NCBI RefSeq assembly: GCF_010093065.1
Contig: NZ_CP048113.1
Coordinates: 7,334,001 to 7,398,000 of the forward strand
From: Chitinophaga agri
GTDB lineage: Bacteria; Bacteroidota; Bacteroidia; Chitinophagales; Chitinophagaceae
Reading direction: 5' to 3'
DNA length: 64,000 nt
Shown here one piece after another: positions 17,777 through 26,171 of this stretch. The notes below the pieces were generated by a model that was not told where the DNA came from, did no database searches, and was given only the letters and a program-made list of their open reading frames with translations. Each line of letters opens with the position of its first letter. Position 1 is the stretch's first letter. Made by a program: the position numbers and the translations under genes.

Positions 17777-18555
17777 TGATATTCTCACTGCTGATAAGTT
17801 TATTGCTGACTGATACGTCTTTCGTACAGGTACCTGCCGGCGATTACTGGGTCGGCGCTAAAGGCCATGCCCTGAATCCTCAGCGAAAGGTGCATGTTGA
17901 TGCCTATGCTATCGGTACAACGGAAATCACCAATCAACAGTTTGCCGCATTTGTAGCTGCTACGCATTATATCACTGATGCGGAGCGGCTGCACAATGCC
18001 ATGGTTTTCGAACCGGGATTGAAGGAATTTCGCTGGTTAGAAGATAGTACTGCCTGCTGGCGGTATCCTAATGGGGTAAGCCGGGGCGGTATTGAAGAAA
18101 AAATGCAGCATCCTGTCACGACTATCAGCTATAACGACGTACAGGCCTATTGTCAATGGGCGCAGGTAAGACTTCCCTCGTTCGAGGAATGGGAGATCGC
18201 TTCCCGTGCCGGCGCAAAGACCACCTATTTCTGGGGAAAGGACAGCCGCTTGATCGGTCGCTATGCAAATATCTGGCATGCCCATGACCACCTGGAGGCA
18301 GATGCAACCGACGGATATGTATATACAGCTCCGGTAGCCAGTTTTGAACCTAACAGCTGGGGGCTTTACGACATGTACGGTAATGTATTTGAGTTTTGTG
18401 AAGGGCATCTGAAAGAGGAGAAAACGGTGCATGCACGGGGCGGTTCATGGTGGTGTAGCCAGCATTCCTGTCACTATTTTAACTCAGTGGATATCGGAAG
18501 GGTGCACAGAATGGCCTCTTTCAGCAATCAGGGGTTCCGGGTGGTGAGGCGATGA
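17776..18555 (+). CDS. Formylglycine-generating enzyme (SUMF1)-family protein
   Basis: A 259-residue protein with the FGE-sulfatase fold: FVQVPAGDYWVGAKG at the start, TTEITNQQFAAFVAAT, HPVTTISYNDVQAYCQWAQ, RLPSFEEWEIASRAG, WGLYDMYGNVFEFCEGH and a C-terminal GFRVVRR. The motif RGGSWWCSQHSC keeps two cysteines four residues apart (Cys227 and Cys232), the arrangement of the catalytic pair in true formylglycine-generating enzymes, which oxidise a cysteine of sulfatases using copper. Many SUMF1 relatives lack this pair, so an active oxidase is plausible. A short hydrophobic N-terminus (MIFSLLISLLL) suggests export. No sulfatase is encoded in the window. It is coupled to the preceding secreted protein by the TAATG overlap. 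Confidence 0.88.
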   Translation: MIFSLLISLLLTDTSFVQVPAGDYWVGAKGHALNPQRKVHVDAYAIGTTEITNQQFAAFVAATHYITDAERLHNAMVFEPGLKEFRWLEDSTACWRYPNGVSRGGIEEKMQHPVTTISYNDVQAYCQWAQVRLPSFEEWEIASRAGAKTTYFWGKDSRLIGRYANIWHAHDHLEADATDGYVYTAPVASFEPNSWGLYDMYGNVFEFCEGHLKEEKTVHARGGSWWCSQHSCHYFNSVDIGRVHRMASFSNQGFRVVRR

Positions 18556-18581
18556 CAGCCATGTAGCTGGGATGTGCACTT

Positions 18582-19049
18582 TTATGGCATTTTCAGCGCT
18601 TTCCGGTAGCGTATGAATGACCAGATCAATCCTATGATAAACGGCCCGTTTAAAAGCCCTAAATACTGCAGATCGTTACTCGCAGAAGATAGTCCGATAT
18701 CCAGGTAATACCTGTACTCATGAATGATAATAAAGATACAGGGTGACAGCGGTAACAGGAACCAGCTTAAGAACGTCAGTAACCGGTTGTTACGTACTCC
18801 TTCCAGTTTGCACAGAAAAATGGTCAGACATAATACATTCATCATCAGGCAGTATAGAAATGTCATTAAAATACCCATCCCGATGATAGCTTCGGGGGTA
18901 AACCATTCACTTCTGTATGATTTATTCTCCAGTACGATAAAAATGGAGGTGATGACAATGGTGATCAGGAAGGGCAGGAGTGTTGCCTGTTGATAATACT
19001 TACTTAATCTCATCAGGTAATGGGTATGGGAGTCACGCATGCCGGTCAT
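18582..19049 (-). CDS. Four-helix membrane protein, unknown
   Basis: A 155-residue hydrophobic protein with membrane segments at about residues 24-41, 52-76, 89-108 and 128-145, and short polar loops. Starts at residue 1, 4 or 13 are all methionines (MTGMRDSHTHYLMRL), so the exact N-terminus is uncertain. No family motif is recognised. It faces the FGE-like gene tail to tail with only 26 bp between stops, and has no same-strand neighbour nearer than 19432, so it is probably its own transcription unit. Confidence 0.7.
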   Translation of the reverse strand: MTGMRDSHTHYLMRLSKYYQQATLLPFLITIVITSIFIVLENKSYRSEWFTPEAIIGMGILMTFLYCLMMNVLCLTIFLCKLEGVRNNRLLTFLSWFLLPLSPCIFIIIHEYRYYLDIGLSSASNDLQYLGLLNGPFIIGLIWSFIRYRKALKMP

Positions 19050-19214
19050 TGCTGCAGCCGTGGATCGTCCGCTGTTTTAGTATAGGGTGAATATACCCCA
19101 AATATACTACTGTTCTGTCTGTCTGACAACAGACGATGGTATTATGACTTTTTTAATACTGCTTACATTATCAATAGGCAGATGAGCAACTGATAAGCTT
19201 ACTTTAGTATCATT

Positions 19215-19301
19215 AAGAGGTTACTTCAAGGTCACCAAAAGGGCACTTCAATATCCCCGGGATATTGAAGTGCCCTTTTGGTGACCTTGAAGTAACCTCT
19301 T
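19215..19301. repeat. Perfect inverted repeat, 43-bp arms
   Basis: 19215-19257 and 19259-19301 are exact reverse complements around one central base at 19258. The left arm begins AAGAGGTTACTTCAAGGTCA and ends with ATATCCC. Each arm also holds smaller echoes (TTACTTCAAG, GCACTTCAATA). It lies in the 19050-19431 gap, about 130 bp beyond the stop of the zinc-finger/TPR gene, and no gene overlaps it. It could act as an extreme terminator or an RNA stem, or be a cruciform-forming or mobile hairpin element. No other element is seen in this gap. Confidence 0.92.
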
Positions 19302-19431
19302 TGTATGAATATCTGATACTATATTCACACCGTATACATGCTTGTAAAAAGCATCATCATAGCAGTGGACAATAGTTATCCATGAGTTTGTTGGTGTTAT
19401 TTCAATCTTACAGTGGCTGAAAGCGGGGTAT

Positions 19432-20265
19432 TTACAGATTATTAAGGGCCATCTGTGCTCTTTTCTTCATTCGGCCATTCATATGAACCAGTTCCTCAAA
19501 CATACGACGGGCCTTGACCTTCTGTCTTTTGAATTTATAACACATAGCCAGCTGGTAATGAGCCATTTCCCTGTATCGGCTGGTACTATCGGCAGTTAGC
19601 TGTGTAAACCTGGACATCGCGTCATCCAGTTTGCCGTCGTGATAGAAGGCCATGGCAGTTTTATACAGCGACTTATCCGGTTCGGCAGCATCTTCTGCAG
19701 TCGCATTATCAACAGTAGCTGACTGGGCCGTTGCTGTTCCTGCAGCAGGAAAGGTCGCTGTTACCCCAGTAGTTGCCGCACGGGCCTGGGAGGTGGAGGC
19801 CGGCTCCTTCGGACCTGATGCAGGAGCAGCAGCTGGTACAATGGGTTGTTCTACAGCAAAGGAATGTTGTTTGTCCTCATTTTTCACCTGATCATGGATC
19901 AGGTAAGCGCAAACTACTATCAGCAATGCTGCTATTACACCCCAGAAGTAAGTTAAAGCGTTCTCTTTGATCTGAACATTCTTCTGGTATCGTTCTGCTT
20001 CGTAAACGGAAGCTACATGACTACTGCTACGGATATACTGCTGTACCTTGACACCCATTGCCTGATATTGGGTGTGGTATTTTGGCTTCTGGAGTACTTC
20101 TACTGCCTCGCTGCACAATTCACAATTCACAAGATGTTGTTCCAGCAGGTGTTTCTCCATATGAGTTAAACGGCCATCTACATAACGAGGCAGCTGGTCT
20201 TTACTAAAACAGTGAACCTTGCTGAAGATCTTTAATATCTTGTCCTTGTTTTCCAGATTTTGCAT
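19432..20265 (-). CDS. Zinc-finger membrane protein with C-terminal TPRs, anti-sigma-like
   Basis: A 277-residue protein. An N-terminal zinc-finger-like anti-sigma motif, HLVNCELC (His44, Cys48, Cys51), is preceded by RYVDGRLTHMEKHLLEQH, the usual zf-HC2 context. One membrane helix spans about 103-123 (LTYFWGVIAALLIVVCAYLI). A low-complexity Ala/Pro/Thr linker follows (about 135-195), then TPR-like helices to the end (LYKTAMAFYHDGKLDDAMSR, YQLAMCYKFKRQKVKARRM). The expected topology puts the zinc finger in the cytoplasm and the TPRs outside it. The gene overlaps the end of the sigma-like gene by 62 bp, so the two are translated together; it likely restrains that protein and senses through the TPR part. 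Function is inferred from architecture. Confidence 0.8.
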   Translation of the reverse strand: MQNLENKDKILKIFSKVHCFSKDQLPRYVDGRLTHMEKHLLEQHLVNCELCSEAVEVLQKPKYHTQYQAMGVKVQQYIRSSSHVASVYEAERYQKNVQIKENALTYFWGVIAALLIVVCAYLIHDQVKNEDKQHSFAVEQPIVPAAAPASGPKEPASTSQARAATTGVTATFPAAGTATAQSATVDNATAEDAAEPDKSLYKTAMAFYHDGKLDDAMSRFTQLTADSTSRYREMAHYQLAMCYKFKRQKVKARRMFEELVHMNGRMKKRAQMALNNL

Positions 20266-21400
20266 AATCGAGGTTTATAGCTTTTTCTTGGTTGTCGGTT
20301 TGGGGAATTTCCAGAATGATCGTCCGTCTGCGTTTGGAAGGCTTAACAGATGCCGGGGGCATAGTTTCTTCTGCCTGTCCATCTGAAACAATTTCCAGCA
20401 CGGCGGTCGGTTGTTCCTTTACAGCAGTAGCATAGGCCAGGTGGGCGTTTGGTACCTGTGTATCGGATACGATGTCCTCAACATTTACCGCCATCCGTGT
20501 TTTCCTGGGTTTTTTAAATGCAGTAGGCTTGGCTGGCTCCTGCGCATCTGATATTACGTCTTCCACATTGATCACCTGTGTTCTCTTGGTGGATCTGGTT
20601 TCTCTCCGTGGTCTGGCAGTTTTCAGATTAACCGGCACACTGTTTTCTTCCGCTATTACGGGTTCGTTATATTCCACGTTAACGACTATTGTCTGAGGCG
20701 GTTCGGGTGTATCAGATATTACATCTTCTACATTGATCACCTGTGTACGTTTGGCGGACTTGGTTTCTTTCCGTGGTCTGGCAGTCTTCACATGCGCAGT
20801 TACAGTGGATTCTTCGGTCACCACTGGTTTGCTATGCTCCAGGTTAGCGAGCACCTGAGATGCCAGTTCCTGTTTGGACTGTTTGATCAGTAACCGGGTT
20901 TCTTCCAGTGTATAGCCTCTTTCACCGGCTATTTCTGCGAATGTTTTCTGTTCGAGATAGAATTCGGTTAACATATCTCTGTCATCGTCTGACAGCTGGT
21001 CAAAAGCCGCCTGCATCGCAGCAGAGATGTGTTGTTTCTGTAAGAGGTCAATGTTCGCTTTCTCTACTTTGTATTCAATCCGCGTGATGTCGCTCGAAGC
21101 GGAAGTAGGGAAGTAGAAAGCGTTTCTCTCGGTCCGGCTGCCCTGTGACTTTACAAAGAACTGCATCCATTCACCAATTTTAGGAATGGTTTGTGTTTGC
21201 AGACTTTTAAAGAGCCTTTTGAGCAAAGACGGAAAGAAGTCGTCCGGCGTATTGCCGTAGCTATTCAAAGAAGGTAGAGAGACGGCGGCCAGCAAATGAC
21301 TATATCGCTCAAGTAAGATTCCTGCTGCTTCCTCATCTTTCAGCTTTCTTGCCCGGGCCATCAGCTCATTATCTGGCAAATTGGCTAGTTGTTGTAGCAT
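20204..21400 (-). CDS. Sigma-factor-like protein with repetitive charged tail
   Basis: A 398-residue protein in two parts. Residues 1-185 resemble a divergent ECF sigma factor: an N-terminal helical region (DEEAAGILLERYSHLLAAV) and a region-4-like helix-turn-helix (MQAAFDQLSDDDRDMLTEFY, then TFAEIAGERGYTLEETRLLI). Residues 200-398 are disordered-looking and repetitive: a unit containing TARPRKETKSAKRTQVINVE followed by DVISD starts at 206 and again at 261, a 55-residue (165-bp) period, with shorter echoes near 297-313 (VNVEDIVSD) and 333-341 (VLEIVSD). Basic and acidic blocks alternate. Two near-identical DNA copies lie about 20551-20630 and 20716-20795. Typical sigma factors lack such a tail. 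The gene overlaps the zinc-finger protein gene. Confidence 0.75.
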   Translation of the reverse strand: MLQQLANLPDNELMARARKLKDEEAAGILLERYSHLLAAVSLPSLNSYGNTPDDFFPSLLKRLFKSLQTQTIPKIGEWMQFFVKSQGSRTERNAFYFPTSASSDITRIEYKVEKANIDLLQKQHISAAMQAAFDQLSDDDRDMLTEFYLEQKTFAEIAGERGYTLEETRLLIKQSKQELASQVLANLEHSKPVVTEESTVTAHVKTARPRKETKSAKRTQVINVEDVISDTPEPPQTIVVNVEYNEPVIAEENSVPVNLKTARPRRETRSTKRTQVINVEDVISDAQEPAKPTAFKKPRKTRMAVNVEDIVSDTQVPNAHLAYATAVKEQPTAVLEIVSDGQAEETMPPASVKPSKRRRTIILEIPQTDNQEKAINLDYAKSGKQGQDIKDLQQGSLF

Positions 21401-21925
21401 AGGTTTAATAAATATTTACTATTGGAAATATATAGGAAATAAACGCATTGATATTTTAGCCAATAAGTATGCCGTATGTACTAAAAATAGGGAAACGAAC
21501 TGGAGTATATGGCTGTATTGTTCTGATTGTCAGTGGATAGTGAAGTGTCCGCTATTGTGTAGACGTATTGTACCTATTATATTAATTTAAAAATAATATT
21601 GTAAAATTTATTAATAATAATTTATTTTTTTATAATGATTTGGTAACCACATATATGTATGGCTTATTCTTATCAAGTAGTGATGGGTGTTCTGCGTTGA
21701 TGTGTGCAGTCTAAGTAGTTATCTGTCAGTTAGATATGGCTTTTTAATGCCGTTTGTGATTAACCAGCACATATTGGGGAAAAAGAAGTTACAATTTGAG
21801 GAAGAATTGATGAGCGTGTGGAGCAGTGCAAAAACTGATATATGATTGCTCCTTAAGTTAGTATCTTCGTTATAAATACGTCGTTATACCCTTATTAAAA
21901 TAGTCCCTAACCTAAATCTTACTTC
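21401..21925. other. AT-rich divergent intergenic region
   Basis: These 525 bp separate the sigma-like gene (minus) from the membrane protein at 21926 (plus). The stretch around 21595-21640 is very AT-rich. A TATCTTCG near 21861-21868 resembles a weak TAnnTTTG box for the plus gene. No open frame with protein-like content, tRNA or strong hairpin is seen. Confidence 0.6.
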
Positions 21926-22363
21926 ATGGCTGCCGTTGCTATATTACTTGGCTATCTGATTCCGATCACCTATATTCTCGTGATGCTGCTCTCGCTTTAC
22001 TGCGTAGTCCGCATGCGAAAAAGGCTGGCGATCGCTATCCCGGCGGCCCTCTTCTTTATCTTTCTGCTGATCACTGCTGTTCTATTTATAAAGACAGGAA
22101 TTAAGCAGCAGGACAAGGATCTGCAGGCATTGCTGGGATACTATACACTGACGTCACTGGATGGGCAGGATTGTCCCAATTGCCTCGTGCGTCTGAACGA
22201 CAATTATGAGTATGATATTCTCAAAGATGACCAGGTGATCGGACATGGGAAGTGGTGGATGGAATCGGCTGTTGATCTTCCCGGGAAATACCTGAAGATC
22301 GAAAATGGTCCTGCTGGTGTGATCTGGCCTCAAATAAGGACCATCGACTATATAAACAGGTAG
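21926..22363 (+). CDS. Two-helix membrane protein, unknown
   Basis: A 145-residue protein with membrane helices at about residues 2-29 and 34-56 joined by a basic loop (VVRMRKRLA), then a soluble C-terminal domain of about 85 residues with a CPNC motif (Cys83 and Cys86) and the tryptophan-rich KWWME. The C-terminal part looks like a small beta domain, with alternating hydrophobic strands such as YEYDILKDDQVIGHGKWW. By the positive-inside rule the loop is cytoplasmic, so the tail should be periplasmic. No family is recognised. It converges with the minus-strand gene ending at 22371. Confidence 0.7.
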   Translation: MAAVAILLGYLIPITYILVMLLSLYCVVRMRKRLAIAIPAALFFIFLLITAVLFIKTGIKQQDKDLQALLGYYTLTSLDGQDCPNCLVRLNDNYEYDILKDDQVIGHGKWWMESAVDLPGKYLKIENGPAGVIWPQIRTIDYINR

Positions 22364-22370
22364 CGTAATT

Positions 22371-23450
22371 TTATCTGTTATCAGGTCGCGGATTGGTCGC
22401 CCGGATATTTGCATCTATCAGGACACCGATGGATCTATCTTTAACACCATAGTCTCGCTGCAGCACAGCTTTCCTGATCACCTGTAAACTGATAAAAGAT
22501 TCATCATTGATGCGGGACAGGTCACCTTCAAAGTGTTCGGTCAGTACTTTCCCGTTAAGGATATAGACAACGGTACTGTCCACCGCCAGGGAAGGAACTG
22601 TTCTGGCGTAACGGGATGACTTACTTTTAAAGAACTGCCAGTATCTTTTCCGGGCGAATGGCTTTGTCTCGATAAATACCACTCCATTTCCACCCTGTGG
22701 TCCCAGTAATTCAGCCCCTTCCGCGTTTTTGTAGATGGTGACAGCTGCAATGTCAGTCGGTTGGTAGGCCTGCATTTGTTCCCTTGTTACGATCACACTA
22801 TCGATAAAAATCAGTGGGTCTCCGGCCAGCTTCGGCTGCTTTTTGTCGGGTTGATCAAATACACCGTAGCAGGAAAGCGTGATGTCAATCCCGGCTACCC
22901 GTTGATCCATATAGTGTGCTTCATCCAGTGGGTACCGTGGTTTATCCGGATCGATCTTCACAAAAAAGGAAAGCGTATCATTCCCTATTTTCCAGAAGCC
23001 TGAACAGTCTCTTGAACGCCATAATTCTGTGAACTCAGGATAGCGTGCAAGTACCTCTTTTACTGTCAGGTTCTTTACATCGACGTTCCGGCCATCCGGC
23101 AATGGGCCGCTATAGTTGCTGGTCAGTCGTATTTTGCTGATATAGTCCTTACTTTGATCTTTCTGAAAGATCATACCCGGGTATTTGACAGAGGAAAATC
23201 CTTTGCCGTTCTCATAGCGGGTATCCTGCGCATAGCAATGCTCCGGTGTATCCATTTCCTCTACTATTACAGGCTGCAGGTCATCCGTTGCATTCCGTAG
23301 ATCGGTGAGGGTTGTCTGGCACAGGCATACACTACCTACCATGATCTTCTTTTCCAGGGATGTGTGTAATGATGAAACAGGTTTGTTCGTCTGGGCATGC
23401 ACTGTTAAACAGACTGTCGATGACAGGAGAAAAGGCGTAATGTATTTCAT
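22371..23450 (-). CDS. Secreted protein with stand-alone TonB-plug-like domain
   Basis: A 359-residue exported protein (signal peptide ending LTVHAQ near residue 20). Residues about 218-263 read like the end of a SusC plug: DPLIFIDSVIVTREQMQAYQ, then AAVTIYKNAEGAELLGPQGG and NGVVFIETK. No barrel follows. A second stretch near 290-350 (VVYILNGKVLTE) repeats a similar strand pattern. Such orphan plug-like domains occur in Bacteroidota proteins with unclear roles, sometimes fused to BlaR-type peptidases. Cysteines are frequent in the N-terminal half (SVCLCQ). The gene appears monocistronic. The role is unknown; interaction with TonB-dependent machinery is inference. Confidence 0.75.
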   Translation of the reverse strand: MKYITPFLLSSTVCLTVHAQTNKPVSSLHTSLEKKIMVGSVCLCQTTLTDLRNATDDLQPVIVEEMDTPEHCYAQDTRYENGKGFSSVKYPGMIFQKDQSKDYISKIRLTSNYSGPLPDGRNVDVKNLTVKEVLARYPEFTELWRSRDCSGFWKIGNDTLSFFVKIDPDKPRYPLDEAHYMDQRVAGIDITLSCYGVFDQPDKKQPKLAGDPLIFIDSVIVTREQMQAYQPTDIAAVTIYKNAEGAELLGPQGGNGVVFIETKPFARKRYWQFFKSKSSRYARTVPSLAVDSTVVYILNGKVLTEHFEGDLSRINDESFISLQVIRKAVLQRDYGVKDRSIGVLIDANIRATNPRPDNR

Positions 23451-23652
23451 GGATATTTTATAGCTACAGTGGTTCTAATTTAAGGACCTTCTTTGTTAAA
23501 CGCGAATTTATTTTTGGTGGAGCATATGTTTGTCTGCAGCTGACGAGAGGTGATCGGTGTGGGGGATACGGGCACTGCTGCAGCCAGTTATCATTTGTGC
23601 TGAAGATATAAATGATAGCTGGCTGTAACAGATAAATGCTGTTGATGAGACA

Positions 23653-24102
23653 TTACTTAATGGCAACGAAGATATCAACGGCTGCATTTTCGGGGTCCTG
23701 TGCCCGTGCTCCATACGCCTCGAAATCAGCTGTAAAGGTTCTTTCCAGACCGGAGTTCCAGATCTTTACCCATTCATTATAAACAGATCCCTGTGATATA
23801 TTTCCTGTCGCCACCTGCTGGTGGTATTTACCCGCAGGGATCACTTTTCCTGCCATACCCGCGGGGATCTCGTCCAGGGTAGACACTTTACAACCCACAA
23901 TGGTGGTATAAGGTTTTGTATGATCTTTTTCATAATCCGTATAAACAGCATAGATCGTCTGATCAGTTTTATTAGGTATCCTGTCTGCTATTCCTTCTGA
24001 GAAGAAACAGTGCCATAGTGCAGGAATATCCTGTGCTGATTGTCCATTTTCATTTGTAGTGACCACGTCGATGCCGATGATGTTGAAGGATGGTATTTCC
24101 AT
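23653..24102 (-). CDS. GyrI-like effector-binding domain protein
   Basis: A 149-residue single-domain protein of the GyrI-like / AraC effector-binding superfamily. Recognisable features are the ligand-pocket segment IPALWHCFFSEG, the strand pair YAVYTDYEKDHTKPYTTIVG, the conserved IPAGKYHQQVATG, and the helix VYNEWVKIWNSGL. Members bind small hydrophobic or cationic ligands; some act as hydrolases or drug sequestrants. It has no DNA-binding domain of its own. It is divergent from an AraC-family regulator gene at 24274, a context that may reflect joint regulation. Confidence 0.85.
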   Translation of the reverse strand: MEIPSFNIIGIDVVTTNENGQSAQDIPALWHCFFSEGIADRIPNKTDQTIYAVYTDYEKDHTKPYTTIVGCKVSTLDEIPAGMAGKVIPAGKYHQQVATGNISQGSVYNEWVKIWNSGLERTFTADFEAYGARAQDPENAAVDIFVAIK

Positions 24103-24245
24103 GTAGTTGATCCGTTTTAAACAAAAGTACGGTAGCGATGTGACAACCCTATGTCAGCAGTGTAGCAAACTATCTGTTTACCCACTGTATGCCAGGCAGT
24201 GGTGATATATTTTTTAGTACTACCGCAACCATTATCTTTCTATAA

Positions 24246-24253
24246 TATCTTTG
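24246..24253 (+). promoter_or_regulatory. Bacteroidota-type -7 box before AraC gene
   Basis: TATCTTTG matches the TAnnTTTG consensus and lies 20 bp before the chosen ATG at 24274. A clear -33 TTTG partner is not seen. Confidence 0.5.
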
Positions 24254-24273
24254 TTATCCGTAAAATATTCATC

Positions 24274-25155
24274 ATGGAAGAAACGAAGGGACTATTGGAA
24301 AAGATCAGGCATCATGATAAGGTGTGTATCGCACTGAATGAGCACTGTGCCATTCCGTTGCCGGATGACGTAATGGAGATTTTGCTAAAGCCTCACCGGC
24401 TTACATATTATTATTTTCAGTACATAGAGCGGGGTACGGCGACCTTTAAGGCTGACCTGCAGGAGTTTACGGTGAATGATGGTGAGCTGGCCTTTGGCCT
24501 GCCTAACCAGATATTTACCAAGCTGCCCTACGACAAAAACATGCGGCAATATGCGCTTTCATTTGATGAGCATACATTGACGCTGTTACCTGGACATTAT
24601 CCTTTCCTGGTCAATCCATTTAATGTAAATACCCTCTCTTTTGATAAGGAGGGGCAGCAACGCGTGAAGAACCTGCTAGCGGGATTGTTTCAGTTGCTTC
24701 ACAGTCCGGGAAAGCAAAAGAAGGCTGATGTTATTTTGGCGCACCTGCATACACTGCTTACCGAATTTAACTCGGCTTATTTTGAGCAATACCAGCGCCA
24801 GGAGATCGTTTCGGGGCCCAAATTATCCAAATACATTGCCTTCAAGCTGGCTGTGGAAACGAACCTTACGGAGCAACATGATGTGCAGCATATTGCTGAA
24901 GAGCTGGCATTGAATGCCAGTACATTATATAGTATTGTGAAGGAGTATGCCGGTGTTTCGCCTAAGGAATGGATCATTAACCGCCTGATGATGGAAGCAC
25001 AGCGCAGGTTGCAGTATTCTTCCATCTCCGTGAAGGAACTGGCGTATGAGCTGGGCTTTAGTGATCCGGGGTATTTCTCCCGCCTCTTCAAGAAAAACAC
25101 TGGCATGAGCGTTAGCCAATACATAGCTGAGCTACGCGATTTGTCCCGGAATTAA
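24274..25155 (+). CDS. AraC-family transcriptional regulator
   Basis: A 293-residue regulator. The N-terminal cupin-like sensor part (about 20-150; HRLTYYYFQYIERGTATFKA) is followed by a C-terminal AraC double helix-turn-helix (about 190-288): VQHIAEELALNASTLYSIVK, then SVKELAYELGFSDPGYFSRL and FKKNTGMSVSQY. The frame is open 25 codons upstream to 24199, but that stretch lies over the likely promoter box TATCTTTG, so ATG 24274 is preferred. The SDR gene follows 67 bp downstream on the same strand and is a likely target; this AraC-SDR arrangement is common. It probably activates in response to a small ligand. Confidence 0.92.
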   Translation: MEETKGLLEKIRHHDKVCIALNEHCAIPLPDDVMEILLKPHRLTYYYFQYIERGTATFKADLQEFTVNDGELAFGLPNQIFTKLPYDKNMRQYALSFDEHTLTLLPGHYPFLVNPFNVNTLSFDKEGQQRVKNLLAGLFQLLHSPGKQKKADVILAHLHTLLTEFNSAYFEQYQRQEIVSGPKLSKYIAFKLAVETNLTEQHDVQHIAEELALNASTLYSIVKEYAGVSPKEWIINRLMMEAQRRLQYSSISVKELAYELGFSDPGYFSRLFKKNTGMSVSQYIAELRDLSRN

Positions 25156-25190
25156 AAAGATTTATCCCTGTTCTCCGGTCGGCAGCTGCA

Positions 25191-25198
25191 TAGCTTTG
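25191..25198 (+). promoter_or_regulatory. Bacteroidota-type -7 box before SDR gene
   Basis: TAGCTTTG matches TAnnTTTG and lies 24 bp before the ATG at 25223, supporting that start over 25196. The -33 element is not clear. Confidence 0.45.
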
Positions 25199-25222
25199 CT
25201 TCATACATTAAATCAAAAAATT

Positions 25223-25960
25223 ATGAAGTCAGCGCTGGTAACAGGTGCCAATAAAGGTATTGGTTTCGAAGTAGCGAAAATACTCGCTCAACAGGGATTC
25301 TATGTTTATATCGGTAGCCGCCTGCCGGAAAATGGGGCAGCCGCTGTGGCCAAACTGCAAGCACAGGGATTAAGTAATATAGAAGCCGTACAACTGGATG
25401 TAACTGACCAGCGGTCAGTAGATGCCTCGAGAAGGATCATAGGCCAGAAAACAGGCATTTTAGACGTCCTGGTGAACAATGCCGGTATTGCCGGAGAATA
25501 TGAGCAATCTGCACTTTCCTCTGCAGTAGATCAGTATCAGCTTGTTTATGATACCAATGTGTTTGGTGTTGTAAGGGTTACACAGGCATTCATGGACCTG
25601 CTTGAAAAGTCGGCAGCCCCACGCATCGTAAACGTGAGCACCAGTATGGGATCGCTTTCGCTTGCGGCAGATATTTACAATGATAATTATCCTAAACGAT
25701 ATGTTGTGTATCAGTCTTCAAAAACGGCGCTGAACATGTACACCGTCCAGCTGGCGTACGAGCTGCGTCATACGCCGTTTAAAGTGAATGCCGTTTGCCC
25801 TGGCTGGACACAGACAGATTTTACGGGTCATCAGGGAACGAGTACACCGGAAGAAGCGGGTCAGCGTATTGCCAAATATGCCTTAATTGGAGAAGAGGGA
25901 CCGACTGGTCAGTATTTCAGCGAAGAGTATTTTGCTGCACCTGCTAATTGTCCGTGGTAA
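25223..25960 (+). CDS. Short-chain dehydrogenase/reductase
   Basis: A 245-residue SDR oxidoreductase. The NAD(P)-binding motif TGANKGIG is at residues 7-14, the NNAG motif near 85-88, the catalytic serine in IVNVSTSMGS, and YQSSK provides the catalytic Tyr and Lys. Glycine-rich loop and length are typical of classical, carbonyl-reductase-like SDRs that use NADP(H). The start at 25223 puts the glycine motif at the expected distance from the N-terminus; a longer frame from 25196 would include the promoter box. It lies downstream of an AraC regulator and ends 10 bp before a terminator. Substrate unknown. Confidence 0.93.
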   Translation: MKSALVTGANKGIGFEVAKILAQQGFYVYIGSRLPENGAAAVAKLQAQGLSNIEAVQLDVTDQRSVDASRRIIGQKTGILDVLVNNAGIAGEYEQSALSSAVDQYQLVYDTNVFGVVRVTQAFMDLLEKSAAPRIVNVSTSMGSLSLAADIYNDNYPKRYVVYQSSKTALNMYTVQLAYELRHTPFKVNAVCPGWTQTDFTGHQGTSTPEEAGQRIAKYALIGEEGPTGQYFSEEYFAAPANCPW

Positions 25961-25970
25961 GTTTGAGCAC

Positions 25971-26005
25971 CAGCCTTCAGATCTTTCGGTTTGAAGGCTG
26001 TTTTT
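25971..26005 (+). terminator. Rho-independent terminator, CCTTCAGA family
   Basis: CAGCCTTCA (25971-25979) pairs with TGAAGGCTG (25992-26000), followed by TTTTT at 26001-26005. It closes the SDR gene. Confidence 0.85.
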
Positions 26006-26171
26006 CTACAGACATAGGGAATAACTATGGATAGTGATCGTTGAATCCGTAGATACCACCGGTAACAGGATCATCTGTCCTGTCGTCCAGCCTACTTCAG
26101 CTGAAGCGGGGGAGACGGCTAACGTGCGATATTGTCAAAGAAATATGGTGCGAAGGAAGTGGCCCGTTTTA

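Noticed and set aside
17776..18555. Assigning the SUMF1-like gene as partner of a sulfatase
   Set aside because: No sulfatase is encoded in the window; the partner is unknown.
19215..19301. Palindrome as a two-copy insertion sequence end
   Set aside because: No transposase, no target duplication and no second copy are visible in the window.
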